This document shows positions 14,705-23,584 of a DNA stretch of 41,348 bases, one piece after another. The stretch comes from Nitrospirota bacterium (GTDB lineage Bacteria; Nitrospirota; Thermodesulfovibrionia; Thermodesulfovibrionales; UBA1546), in the NCBI GenBank assembly GCA_016208915.1, contig JACQXE010000039.1, positions 1 to 41,348 on the forward strand. The letters run 5' to 3'. The number at the start of each line of letters is the position of its first letter. Positions within the stretch are counted from its first letter, which is position 1. A program made the position numbers and the translations under genes. Below the pieces are notes generated by a model. The model was not told where the DNA came from. It did not search any database and worked only from the letters and a program-made list of their open reading frames with translations.

Positions 14705-15712
14705 ATGCATAAATATGTTTTTACCATAGATCATGAGCTTAAAATAAGTTCATGGGATAAAGGGCTGGAAACACTGACAGGAAAAGATTTCTCTTCTGTA
14801 AAGGGAGTCCCATACTACGAAGTCTTTCCGCGAATATGCAATGGCGCTAATGATGCAGCACTTGAGGCTTTAACCAATGGTAAGCCCCAGATACTTAAAG
14901 GGAACAGAAATATCTGTCTTTATGGGACTAACGAGACAGATATCAACATTCAGCCTCTGAAAGATGATTCTGAAAAGCTGATTGGCGCTACCATAACAAT
15001 AGAACCATGCGTTTCATGTCAGATATGGGAAAAGTTTCAGCAATCGCAGCCGCTTATAGATATAGGCAAGATAGCATCAACACTTGCCCACGGTGTGAGA
15101 AGTCCATTAAACGCGATAAAGGGCGCTGTTATATATATAAAAGAGCGATATGCTGAGGAGCAAACGCTTATCGAATTTTCAAAGATAATGGAAGATGAGA
15201 TCTCAAGGCTTGATACATTTGTCTCAAAGTTCCTCAGCGCTTCTGTATTTGATGCAGACCTTTCAGAGACTGATGTAAATAAAGTCTTGAAGAAAATAGA
15301 GATATTTACCTCCTTTCAGGCAAAATCGTTTGGAATAAAGACAACGTATGAGTATGGTGATATCCCTCCTGTAAGGCTTAGTCCTTTTCAACTTGAGCAG
15401 GCAGTCTTGAACGTAATAAACAATGCAATAGATGCAATGGGCTCAAATGGGCATCTAAAGGTTAGGACATATAAGGAAACGGGCAGCGGCGCTGATTTTG
15501 TTGTGATTGAGATTTCAGATACAGGGCCGGGTATGTCCAAAGGCAGGTTGAAGGATATATCAATTCCTGTTGATGGCAAGGGCCGGGGATATGGCCTGTT
15601 CATCACACGTGAGGTCATTAAGTCTCAGGGAGGTCATGTTGAGATTCAGAGCGAAAAAGGCGCAGGAACCAAAGTAAGATTGTATCTTACTCTGAGGAAA
15701 ATCGAGAATTAA
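14705..15712 (+). CDS. Soluble PAS-domain sensor histidine kinase
   Basis: The 335-residue kinase has no membrane segment. A PAS domain (about 1-100, MHKYVFTIDHELKISSWDKG) is followed by CVSCQIW, a Cys pair that may bind a cofactor or metal. The HisKA helix holds the phospho-acceptor His in LAHGVRSPLNAIKG (near 139). The ATPase domain has N box NVINNAIDAM, G1 ISDTGPGM and G2 GRGYGLFI. One base separates it from the regulator gene, so they form a cognate pair. PEP-CTERM loci often carry a membrane kinase, PrsK, about twice this size; this soluble form differs. The ribosome binding site is weak. Confidence 0.9.
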   Translation: MHKYVFTIDHELKISSWDKGLETLTGKDFSSVKGVPYYEVFPRICNGANDAALEALTNGKPQILKGNRNICLYGTNETDINIQPLKDDSEKLIGATITIEPCVSCQIWEKFQQSQPLIDIGKIASTLAHGVRSPLNAIKGAVIYIKERYAEEQTLIEFSKIMEDEISRLDTFVSKFLSASVFDADLSETDVNKVLKKIEIFTSFQAKSFGIKTTYEYGDIPPVRLSPFQLEQAVLNVINNAIDAMGSNGHLKVRTYKETGSGADFVVIEISDTGPGMSKGRLKDISIPVDGKGRGYGLFITREVIKSQGGHVEIQSEKGAGTKVRLYLTLRKIEN

Positions 15713-15713
15713 G

Positions 15714-17060
15714 ATGGATACGAACGGAAATGGAAAAGTTCTGATTGTTGATGATGAGCCTAATGCAATAAGAGTCTTGTCCGCGATACTTTCAAAAGAG
15801 GGATATAATGTTTTTGAGTCGTTTAATGTTGAAAAGGCGCTACAGGTAATGGATACGATGGATGTGGATGCAGTGATTACAGACGTTAAAATGCCGGATA
15901 AGGACGGAATGCAGTTTTTTGAACATATCAACGAACATTATCCTGACATTCCTGTTATCTTTCTTACAGCATTTGGCACTGTTGATTCCGCTGTCCATAC
16001 CATGACTCGCGGCGCATTCTACTATTTCATAAAGCCGCCTGACTATGTAAAACTCAAGGGCATATTGAAAATGGCAGTTGAAAAGAGGCATCTTAAGAGA
16101 GAGATAGAAAGCCTGAGAGAGCGCCTTGCGCGGAGCGGGGGCAACATGCGCCTTATCGGCGCAAACCCTGAGATGCTTAAGATCCTTGATACCATAGCGG
16201 CAGTCAAAGATTCGACAAGTAATGTGCTGATATGCGGTGCGACAGGCACAGGCAAGGAATTGATAGCAAAGACATTGCATTATGACAGCATCAGGAGAGA
16301 CCGTCCATTTGTTGCAGTGAATTGCGCGGCGATTCCAAAGGAACTAATAGAGTCTGAACTCTTTGGATATGAAAAAGGGGCATTTACAGGAGCATTTTCA
16401 GGTAAACCGGGCAAGTTTGAGGAGGCATCAGACGGCACGCTTTTTCTCGATGAGATAGGCGAACTTGACCTTTCGCTTCAGGCAAAACTGCTCAGGATAC
16501 TTCAGGAGAGGGAGATTGAAAGGCTCGGAAGCAACAAAAAGATTAAGGTAGAGTTCAGGCTGTTGTCATCTACGAACAGGGATCTTAAAAAAGAGATTCA
16601 GACAGGCAATTTCAGAAAAGACCTTTTCTACCGTATAGACGTTGTTCAGTTAAATGTTCCTTCATTAAGAGACAGAAAAGAAGACGTCCCATTGTTTATA
16701 GCAGAATTCATAAAGGAATTCTCTGCGAGGGAAAAGAAGATTGTAAAGGTATCAGATGAGGTCATGAATATTTTGCAAAACTATTCATGGCCCGGTAATG
16801 TCAGGCAACTGCGCAATGTTATAGAGAGGGCGGTTGTCCTTGCGGCAAAAGATAAGATTACGCTGAAAGACCTGCCGGATGACTTTTTATTGCAGGCCAA
16901 GCTATCGGTATCAGCAGGTAAGATAAAAACACTAAGAGAGATTGAATTGCATGCTGTGAAGGAGGCGCTTAAGGAGTGCAAGGGCAATAAGTCTAAGGCA
17001 GCCAAGATGCTTGGAATCTCAAGAAAGACCTTTTACCAGAGGCTGAACAGGCTTCATTAA
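15714..17060 (+). CDS. NtrC-family sigma-54 response regulator, PrsR-like
   Basis: The 448-residue activator has three domains. The receiver (about 8-120) has the acidic pair VDDE, phospho-Asp in [11 protein letters not shown] and Lys in FIKPP. The AAA+ domain (about 145-375) has Walker A GATGTGKE, the sigma-54-contacting GAFTGA loop, Walker [11 protein letters not shown] and arginine-finger region LFYRIDV. The Fis-type helix-turn-helix is at the C-terminus ([19 protein letters not shown]). It is like the PEP-CTERM-box regulator family. The GTGTAAAGTTTTCCGACAC boxes at 12330-14329 next to sigma-54 promoters are its likely targets; that link is inferred. Confidence 0.93.
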   Translation: MDTNGNGKVLIVDDEPNAIRVLSAILSKEGYNVFESFNVEKALQVMDTMDVDAVITDVKMPDKDGMQFFEHINEHYPDIPVIFLTAFGTVDSAVHTMTRGAFYYFIKPPDYVKLKGILKMAVEKRHLKREIESLRERLARSGGNMRLIGANPEMLKILDTIAAVKDSTSNVLICGATGTGKELIAKTLHYDSIRRDRPFVAVNCAAIPKELIESELFGYEKGAFTGAFSGKPGKFEEASDGTLFLDEIGELDLSLQAKLLRILQEREIERLGSNKKIKVEFRLLSSTNRDLKKEIQTGNFRKDLFYRIDVVQLNVPSLRDRKEDVPLFIAEFIKEFSAREKKIVKVSDEVMNILQNYSWPGNVRQLRNVIERAVVLAAKDKITLKDLPDDFLLQAKLSVSAGKIKTLREIELHAVKEALKECKGNKSKAAKMLGISRKTFYQRLNRLH

Positions 17061-17089
17061 TTTTATTGTATCTTAAGTATACACATACT

Positions 17090-17240
17090 ACTGGCAGGAG
17101 ATAGTATTTGAGCTTATTCTTGGTCGTTCCGAAATGACTCCTCCGCCTCAGGCGGATTCGCCAAGGCGAAGAGATATTTTGCCTAAACCTATTGAAATAT
17201 CAGCAAAATAAAACCGCGAAAATACTGTCTTCTGACAAGT
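17090..17240. repeat. Inverted-repeat (MITE-like) element, copy B
   Basis: Left end ACTGGCAGGAGATAGTATTT (from 17090) is the imperfect inverse of the right end (to 17240; reversed ACTTGTCAGAAGACAGTAT). The inner cores GATATTTTGCCT and AATATCAGCAAAATAAAACC match copies A and C. The variable part carries the palindromes CCGCCTCAGGCGG and TTCGCCAAGGCGAA. Confidence 0.7.
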
Positions 17241-17252
17241 GAACCTGAGAAT

Positions 17253-17285
17253 CTATAAATTATCTATGAATTATCTATAAATTAT
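17253..17285. repeat. Three 11-bp tandem repeats upstream of the polysaccharide operon
   Basis: CTATAAATTAT occurs three times head to tail, the middle unit with one change (CTATGAATTAT). Eleven bp is about one helical turn, so the units face the same side of DNA. They lie about 155 bp before the sigma-54 promoter at 17439 and could bind a regulator. Confidence 0.7.
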
Positions 17286-17438
17286 ATAGGGCAGGATTCT
17301 AAATGTGTATCCTTATTATACAGCAAAATAAGGGTAATCCTGGTTTCTGTATCTTTTATATACACTTCAGGCTTAAAGAAAAGCTAAAGATTTTTTTGTA
17401 ACTCAAAATAATCACATAAAATCAAGCAATTTCCTTTA

Positions 17439-17454
17439 TGGCATATAATTTGCT
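17439..17454 (+). promoter_or_regulatory. Sigma-54 promoter of the polysaccharide operon
   Basis: TGGCATATAATTTGCT has GG-N10-GC spacing. The predicted start is near 17465, only about 5 nt before the ATG at 17470, so the first gene would be almost leaderless. A near-IHF site (AATCAAGCAATTT, 17420-17432, one mismatch) overlaps the upstream side. No copy of the 19-bp box is seen here. Confidence 0.65.
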
Positions 17455-17469
17455 AAACATTTATTATTC

Positions 17470-17850
17470 ATGATAGGCAAACAAGGCATAATAATCTTTG
17501 ACGAAGAGGGGTTTGCGCGTGTCTGTAGCGCCATGCTCGTTGCTGAAGGATACATTGTCGAAACCTTATCGACAGCAGACAAACTCCCTTCAGCATTGGA
17601 AGGCGGCAATTTAGAATTAATAATAACGAGTTATCCTTACAGCGCTTCTGTTTTTGAAGATATAAAGAGAAAAGGTATTCCAACAATAATTCTTGCCGAC
17701 AATATAAACAAAGAACTTATCGAAATATTAAATGCTTTTGACAATTCATACTGCATGATCAAGCCGCTTGATTACTACAGATTCAGGCACCTTGTCAGGC
17801 AAGTTATGGTTGGCGATTTAAGACATGAAGGAGGATATGCAATTGTTTAG
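17470..17850 (+). CDS. Receiver-like protein lacking the phosphorylation Asp
   Basis: The 126-residue protein has receiver-domain layout: beta-1 IIIFDEEGF with acidic residues, beta-3 LELIITSYPYS, beta-4 PTIILAD and beta-5 CMIKPLDYYRFRHLV with the conserved Lys-Pro. At the end of beta-3, where the acceptor Asp normally stands (IITDxxMP), there is Ser, so it is probably a pseudo-receiver working by protein binding. No output domain is attached. The N-terminus cannot be much shorter because beta-1 starts at residue 5; no ribosome binding site is visible. It overlaps the following TPR gene by 14 bp and heads the operon. Confidence 0.75.
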   Translation: MIGKQGIIIFDEEGFARVCSAMLVAEGYIVETLSTADKLPSALEGGNLELIITSYPYSASVFEDIKRKGIPTIILADNINKELIEILNAFDNSYCMIKPLDYYRFRHLVRQVMVGDLRHEGGYAIV

Positions 17851-20611
17851 AAAACTTTCTTCGATTTTAATGATATTTTTGCTTGTTACAGGTTGCGCAA
17901 GCAAGACAAAAGAAGAGTTGTTTAACGAGGGCATGAAACAGATTAGGGGAAACAATCCTAACAGCGCAATAATATTTTTTAAAAACGCGCTCGAAAAAGA
18001 CAGCAATTTCTTTGATGCCCGTTTCCAGCTTGCCAAGGCCTATTACATGACAGGGAAAATAGATTCGGCTGAGAAAGAACTTCAGAAGGTGATGAGACAG
18101 AATCCCAATTCAAAGGAAGTTCAGATTGAACTTGCAAAAGTCTATCTGCAGAAGGCAAAGCCTGAAGATGCGCTCAAGATGATTTCTCCTTACATCAAGG
18201 ATGGATCAGGAGATGCGGATGTCCTTGAAATTGCCGGATGGGCGCACGCCATGAAGAATGAGTATACAGATGCTTTAGCAGTATTGAAAAAGGCGATCTC
18301 TTTGCCTGATGCAAAACCAACAGTGCCGCTGACCCTTGCAAGGGTTTATCTTAAGATGGATAAACTCCCTGATGCAAAATCGCTCATACTTGAGACGATA
18401 AAAAAAGACCCTTCAAACAAACTTGCACTTTATACTCTTGCTGAACTGCAGACCAGAGAAAAAGATATCGACGGCGCTATTAAGACCTACGATCAGATGC
18501 TGAAAGATAATCCTTCAGAGAGCGAAGCGGTTTCCAGAAAGGGCATGCTGTATATAGATAAAGGCAGATATGATGAAGTGGTTTCTTTATCAGAGGGTCT
18601 TATTAAAGAATTCCCCAAGAGACCGGAGGGTTACAGGTTAAAAGGCATTGCGCTTTTCCATAAAAAGAATTTAAATGATGCAATTGTTGCACTCCAGAAG
18701 TCGCTCTCTATTTATCCAAATGTCGCAGCATATTACTTTCTTGGCCTATCCCATTTTTATAAGAATGAATTTGAGCAGGCAACGACCCAGCTTCAAAAAG
18801 CGCTCGAAATTAATCCTTCCTTCTCGCAGGCAAATGTGCTTATCTCTTTAATTCTGCTAAAGAAGGGCAGGACTGATGATGCGATTAATGAGATAAAAAA
18901 GGTGCTGGAGAAAGATGAAAACAATGCGCTTGCCCATAACATCCTCGGAAGCGCCTACATGGCAAAAGGAATGCATTCCGAAGGTATGGAAGAACTTAAC
19001 AGAGCGGTCGAAATTAACCCAAAACTGGTAGATGTTCATATTAAGAAGGGAATTTACGAACTAAGCAGGGGAAGGTCCAAGGAGGCGGAGACAGAGCTTA
19101 AGAGCGCTGTTAAAGCAAATCCTGAAATACTTGATACAAAGGTAATGCTTGCCTCTTATTATCTGAAGCAAAACGAGTACAGTAAAGCGATTAGTGTGCT
19201 TAATGAGGGCATTAAGGGACAAAAGACAGATGCAGTGTTTTACAATCTCATTGCAGAGGCATTACTGCGTCAGAATAAGGCCTCGGATGCATTTAAATAT
19301 CTCCAGAAGGCAAAAGAGTCAAGTCCAGATTATGAAGCCTCTTATTTTAATCTGGCCTCATTTTATATCTTTAAGGGAGAACATGAGAAGGCAATACAGG
19401 AACTCAAATCTCTGATAGAAAGATCGCCCCAAAATGTGAAAGCATTCATCACTCTTGCAGGGATTCTCGAATCCAAGGGCAATGACGGGCTTAAGTTTTA
19501 TCTTCAGGCAAAAGAGACAGGAAAACCCGAGGCATATGTTGAGCTTGCAAAATACTACATAAGGAAGAAAGATCAGGACAAGGCAATAAAAATTACCACT
19601 GAGGGAATCAAGAAAAATCCGTCGGATGTTGCCGGCTATGAATTAAAGGGCAAGATACTTATCTCCCAGAAAAAATTTAATGAAGCATTGGAAACTTTTG
19701 CTTCATTGGAAAAGATAAATCCTAAAATCAGCCTCGCATACGTTCTTAACACTTACATAGCAATGAATAAACCTGAAAAGGCGCTCGACAGGCTGAAGAA
19801 AGAGTTAAAGAAAAAGCCTGATCAGCCTGAGATTATGGCAGAGGTATCTAAGATTTATAAAAGCATGAATAGAAAACAGGATGCAATAGAAAATGCAAAA
19901 ATGATAATAAAACAAAAACCGGAATCGCCAATCGGATACATAACTCTCGCTTCAATTTATCAGGAGGATAAGGAAACTGAAAAGGCGATCGAGGCGCTTA
20001 AAAATGCAAGAAATATAAAAGACGCAAATCTTTTTATGATGCTCGGAAATCTCTATACTTCCAAAAAGGAATATGCATCAGCGCTTGAGCAGTTCAGCAG
20101 AGCTGAAGAAATAAAACCCGGTTTTATCCCTGCCATATTTCAAAAAGGCGCTGTATTTCATGCAATGGGTAAAAAAGATAAGGCTATAGCCGAATATCAG
20201 AGAACCATAAGGCTTTCTCAGAATTATGTGCCGGCGTTAAACAATCTTGCCTATCTCTATGCAGAGGACAATAAGGATATCTCAATGGCTCTCCAGTTAG
20301 CTGCTCGTGCATATGCTATATCTCCTAATGACGGATTTGTGCAGGATACGCTCGGCTTTGTTCTGCTTAAGAATAAGAAGGTTGAGGACAGCATAAAGGC
20401 ATTTAAAAATGCCATAGAGATTGTGCCGAACAATCCGACTATTTATTACCATTTGGCGCTTGCGTATAAAGAGCACAATGAAGGTGCAAAGAGCATAGAG
20501 ATGCTTCAAAAAGCTATCTCATTAGGTAATTTTACAGAGGCTGAACAGGCGAAATCTTTGCTTAGTAAATTGCAAAAGAGTAACGGCCAGAGCTTAAGCA
20601 ATAAAAGATAA
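17837..20611 (+). CDS. prsT: Giant TPR-repeat lipoprotein, PrsT-like
   Basis: About 924 residues with a lipoprotein signal (LSSILMIFLLVTGCAS, lipobox VTGC) and then TPR units almost to the end, many with the A-x-x-x-Y/F...A-x-x-x-x-x-K-A-(I/L)-x-x-x-P pattern. This matches the TPR lipoprotein of PEP-CTERM/exosortase polysaccharide loci, thought to sit in the periplasm attached to the outer membrane and organise export. An AAGGAGG site lies at 17828-17834, so ATG 17837 or TTG 17843 is more credible than the ATG at 17825, which precedes that site. It overlaps the pseudo-receiver gene. Confidence 0.88.
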   Translation: MQLFRKLSSILMIFLLVTGCASKTKEELFNEGMKQIRGNNPNSAIIFFKNALEKDSNFFDARFQLAKAYYMTGKIDSAEKELQKVMRQNPNSKEVQIELAKVYLQKAKPEDALKMISPYIKDGSGDADVLEIAGWAHAMKNEYTDALAVLKKAISLPDAKPTVPLTLARVYLKMDKLPDAKSLILETIKKDPSNKLALYTLAELQTREKDIDGAIKTYDQMLKDNPSESEAVSRKGMLYIDKGRYDEVVSLSEGLIKEFPKRPEGYRLKGIALFHKKNLNDAIVALQKSLSIYPNVAAYYFLGLSHFYKNEFEQATTQLQKALEINPSFSQANVLISLILLKKGRTDDAINEIKKVLEKDENNALAHNILGSAYMAKGMHSEGMEELNRAVEINPKLVDVHIKKGIYELSRGRSKEAETELKSAVKANPEILDTKVMLASYYLKQNEYSKAISVLNEGIKGQKTDAVFYNLIAEALLRQNKASDAFKYLQKAKESSPDYEASYFNLASFYIFKGEHEKAIQELKSLIERSPQNVKAFITLAGILESKGNDGLKFYLQAKETGKPEAYVELAKYYIRKKDQDKAIKITTEGIKKNPSDVAGYELKGKILISQKKFNEALETFASLEKINPKISLAYVLNTYIAMNKPEKALDRLKKELKKKPDQPEIMAEVSKIYKSMNRKQDAIENAKMIIKQKPESPIGYITLASIYQEDKETEKAIEALKNARNIKDANLFMMLGNLYTSKKEYASALEQFSRAEEIKPGFIPAIFQKGAVFHAMGKKDKAIAEYQRTIRLSQNYVPALNNLAYLYAEDNKDISMALQLAARAYAISPNDGFVQDTLGFVLLKNKKVEDSIKAFKNAIEIVPNNPTIYYHLALAYKEHNEGAKSIEMLQKAISLGNFTEAEQAKSLLSKLQKSNGQSLSNKR

Positions 20612-20647
20612 AAATCAATCCCAAAAAGGGACGGATAATATTAATTA

Positions 20648-20689
20648 GCCTTCTCAGTGTACGGCTCGCAGAGATGTAACTGAGAAGGC
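20648..20689 (+). other. Perfect 11-bp inverted repeat in the leader of the export gene
   Basis: GCCTTCTCAGT (20648-20658) pairs with ACTGAGAAGGC (20679-20689) around a 20-nt loop, between prsT and the export gene. No T tract follows, so it is not an ordinary terminator. It could be an RNA stabilising or attenuating structure, or a protein site. It does not match a riboswitch class I can recognise. Confidence 0.6.
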
Positions 20690-20746
20690 GGAGCATTGCC
20701 TGAAGCATATAGTTTAGAATATACGGAATCGGAATAAGGAGGAAGA

Positions 20747-21988
20747 ATGAGAAAAAGGGTTTATTTTATATCTTCAATATTTTTGATATCAATCACAGTT
20801 TTTACTTCAAGCTGTGCAACGATAGGTAATCTCACAACGCCATTAGGCGAGCAGACGGCATCTGAGATAACAGATATAAATATACAGAGCAACAAGATAA
20901 CAGTGAAAGCGAATAATCCATTCGAATATACAATTTACAGGTCAAGCAACCCCTATAAAGTAGTTGTAGAATTTCCCAATGTGAGTATAGGCGCTTTTAA
21001 TCAAAGGATTGTTCCTGAAAATACAGGCATAACCGAGATACTCCCTTCCCAGATAGCCCCGCCATTTGCACCTATAAAATCTTCAAAGCTCGAAATTTTT
21101 CTGAAAGAGATATCTATGATAGAACCTGAATATGGAGACAATACACTTGTAATAAAATTTAACGAAGTATCACCTAAACAGATATTGAAAGAAAAGAAAG
21201 ATGCTCTTGAACCTCAAAATGCATCACAAATCATGCCCATTACAAGTGACTATTTTATTGGTGATGAGGATATGCTCCAGATATCTGTATGGGGAAACCC
21301 GGAATTAGGTGTGCATGTTCCTGTGAGACCTGATGGCAGGATATCTGTTCCTTTGGTAGGAGATGTCAGGGCTGCTGGAGTAACCCCTCAGGAACTGAAG
21401 GCAGCGCTTGAAAAAGAATTTACGAGATTTGTTAAGGCGCCTACTGTGAGCGTGATAGTAACAGCTGTCAACAGCTTCAAGGTATATATACTCGGCGAGG
21501 GGGTAACAACATCAGGAGCTGTAACATTGAAGAGGAACACTACTTTGATGCAGCAGCTCGCGCAGTTCGGTTCACTCAAAAATGCTGATCTGAATAATTC
21601 ACACGTCTTAAGGGATGGACAGAAACTAAATGTGGATTTCTATAAGCTTATAGTTAAAGGTGATGTTGCACAGGATATACGGCTTAAGCCTAATGATGTG
21701 ATATTTATCCCTGATAATTTTGAAAAACGCATTACAGTTGTTGGCGCTGTAAAAAAACCGACCGTCATTCCATACAGAGAAGGCATGACTGTCCTTGATG
21801 CCATATTAAGTGCGGGTGATTTTACAGAATTTGCAAAACAAAATGATGTCGTAGTGGTGAGGAAAGAAGGCAGTGAGGTCAGGAATATAGAGGTAAGGTT
21901 AAAGGATGTAATAAAGGGCGGAGAGATAAGCAAGGATATTCCTCTAAAGCCGGGGGATCTTATAATTGTGAAGACAGGAATCTTTTAG
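20747..21988 (+). CDS. Polysaccharide export lipoprotein (Wza/EpsA-like) with AMIN domain
   Basis: Outer-membrane polysaccharide exporter of 413 residues. The lipoprotein signal has lipobox TSSC (residue about 24). An AMIN-like domain (about 38-145, VKANNPFEYTIYRSSNPYKV) precedes the Poly_export domain (YFIGDEDMLQISVWGNPELG, about 166-250), then two SLBB-type domains (FKVYILGEGVTTSG and ITVVGAVKKPTVIPYREGMT). Wza homologues form the octameric exit channel. The AMIN domain is an addition to the basic Wza plan and may bind peptidoglycan. A GGAGGA site precedes the ATG. The chain-length gene starts 9 bp after it. Confidence 0.92.
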   Translation: MRKRVYFISSIFLISITVFTSSCATIGNLTTPLGEQTASEITDINIQSNKITVKANNPFEYTIYRSSNPYKVVVEFPNVSIGAFNQRIVPENTGITEILPSQIAPPFAPIKSSKLEIFLKEISMIEPEYGDNTLVIKFNEVSPKQILKEKKDALEPQNASQIMPITSDYFIGDEDMLQISVWGNPELGVHVPVRPDGRISVPLVGDVRAAGVTPQELKAALEKEFTRFVKAPTVSVIVTAVNSFKVYILGEGVTTSGAVTLKRNTTLMQQLAQFGSLKNADLNNSHVLRDGQKLNVDFYKLIVKGDVAQDIRLKPNDVIFIPDNFEKRITVVGAVKKPTVIPYREGMTVLDAILSAGDFTEFAKQNDVVVVRKEGSEVRNIEVRLKDVIKGGEISKDIPLKPGDLIIVKTGIF

Positions 21989-21996
21989 GAGGATGT

Positions 21997-23571
21997 ATGC
22001 AAGAAGATAGCTCGCAAAATTTTGATATAAAACAATATTGGGCTGTAGTTTTAAAAAGGAAGTATCTTGCGCTCTCAGCAGGACTGATAGTGCTCTCAGC
22101 CTTTACATGGGGTAGTTTTGTCTGGCCTAAGACCTACGAGGCAAATTCTACTGTGTTTATAGAGAGAAGTTCTGTAATGGATCCTCTGATTAAAGGCGTT
22201 GGCGTATCTAGCAGCATGGAGGAAAGATTAAAGATCCTGAAAGAAAGCATCACAACAAGGAATATTATAGATCGTGTTATAAAAAAACTTGATCTGGATG
22301 TAAACATTAAGAACTCGAAAAAATATGAAGAATTTATAGATAATATAAAGGAAAATCTTAATGTAAAAATCAAGAGCTCTCGCGGTAGGGGAGATGAAAT
22401 GGCGCAGCTGTTTAACATTTCATATAAAGGAAAAGATCCCAAAACAGTAAGAGACATGGTCAATACCCTTGTCAGTGAATACATAGAGGAAAATATGAGT
22501 TATAAGAGAACTGATACCTCTAGCGCCTATGAGTTTATAAATAGCCAGCTACTGGAATACAAGAAAAAATTAGACGAATCAGATAAGGCTATACGGGAGT
22601 TCAGAGAAAAACATCCTAATATGATTCCCAAGAATGAAACCACACTGTTGGGAAGGGTAGAAAACTTTGAGGCAGCTATCATAGAGACAGAGATTAGATT
22701 GAAGGAGTCCATGAGGAGACGTGATAACCTCCAGAAACAGCTTTCTGGAGAAAAAGAGCTGACGGTGACAATGATTACAAAAGAAAGTCCTCAGGCAAGG
22801 CTTAACAATTCGAACAATCAACTTATGCTCTTGATGACAAAATACACAGACAGCTATCCTGAGATAATAAAGACAAAAAACGAGATAGAGGAACTCAAAA
22901 AACAGATAGCTCAGGCAAAGGTTACGAGCAATGACAACACAGGTTCTGAGACCGCTACCACGAATCCGGTCTATCAGCAGCTTAGAGAAGACATTGCCAA
23001 GACAGAGGCTGAAGTAGAATCGTTAAAAGCAAGGAATTCTGAGCTTATAAGACAACAAAAGATTGCGCAGGGAGTCTTGGGACGCATGCCTAAGGAGCAG
23101 GAAGAATGGGCAAAGTTTCAAAGGGACAGGAATGTATACCAGAAAATATATGATGACCTCCTTCAGAAACTCGAAAATGCAAGGGTCTCAAAAGAGCTTG
23201 AGACTGCTGACAAGACAGCAAATTTTAAGATTGTGGACCCTGCAGTATTTCCAAATATGCCTGTCTCGCCAGACAGGGTAAAGATGATACTCTTGGGAAT
23301 ATTTTTGGGTGTTGCTTTTGGTATAGGCATAGCCTTTGGCCTTGAATATCTTAATCCTTCTTTCAAGGATGAAAATTCTATTGAGACCAGATATAAATTG
23401 CCGGTGTTTGCTGTAATCCCCCAGATAATTACAGAGGAAGACAGGCTTTCTGCAAAAATGCTCAATAGAAAGATATTTGCTGCAGCAGGCGCTTATCTCT
23501 TCATTATAATATTGGTGCTGGCAAGAGAAGTTCTGAACAGGTATTTGGGGATTGCAATTATTAATTTTTAG
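21997..23571 (+). CDS. Polysaccharide chain-length determinant (Wzz/GNVR family)
   Basis: Inner-membrane polysaccharide co-polymerase of 524 residues. Two transmembrane helices frame a long periplasmic part: TM1 LALSAGLIVLSAFTWGSF (about 29-46) and TM2 VKMILLGIFLGVAFGIGIAF (about 429-448); a third hydrophobic stretch (IFAAAGAYLFIIILVLA) lies near the C-terminus. Between are coiled coils (about 170-390) and the GNVR-type segment EWAKFQRDRNVYQKIYDDLL. The Pro-rich VVDPAVFPNMPVSPDR pattern before TM2 is characteristic (here IVDPAVFPNMPVSPDR). The kinase is encoded separately next door, as in exosortase-linked loci. An AGGAGG site overlaps the preceding stop. Confidence 0.9.
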   Translation: MQEDSSQNFDIKQYWAVVLKRKYLALSAGLIVLSAFTWGSFVWPKTYEANSTVFIERSSVMDPLIKGVGVSSSMEERLKILKESITTRNIIDRVIKKLDLDVNIKNSKKYEEFIDNIKENLNVKIKSSRGRGDEMAQLFNISYKGKDPKTVRDMVNTLVSEYIEENMSYKRTDTSSAYEFINSQLLEYKKKLDESDKAIREFREKHPNMIPKNETTLLGRVENFEAAIIETEIRLKESMRRRDNLQKQLSGEKELTVTMITKESPQARLNNSNNQLMLLMTKYTDSYPEIIKTKNEIEELKKQIAQAKVTSNDNTGSETATTNPVYQQLREDIAKTEAEVESLKARNSELIRQQKIAQGVLGRMPKEQEEWAKFQRDRNVYQKIYDDLLQKLENARVSKELETADKTANFKIVDPAVFPNMPVSPDRVKMILLGIFLGVAFGIGIAFGLEYLNPSFKDENSIETRYKLPVFAVIPQIITEEDRLSAKMLNRKIFAAAGAYLFIIILVLAREVLNRYLGIAIINF

Positions 23572-23584
23572 CGGGAGGATATAG

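Noticed and set aside
17253-17285. Replication-origin iterons
   Set aside because: Only three AT-rich units, no DnaA-box cluster or initiator gene nearby; a promoter-linked role is more likely.
17825-20611. ATG 17825 as start of the TPR lipoprotein
   Set aside because: The ribosome binding site AAGGAGG lies downstream of it, so the start is more likely 17837 or 17843.
20612-20746. c-di-GMP (GEMM) riboswitch before the export gene
   Set aside because: An inverted repeat is present but the conserved GEMM core and tetraloop pattern are not seen.
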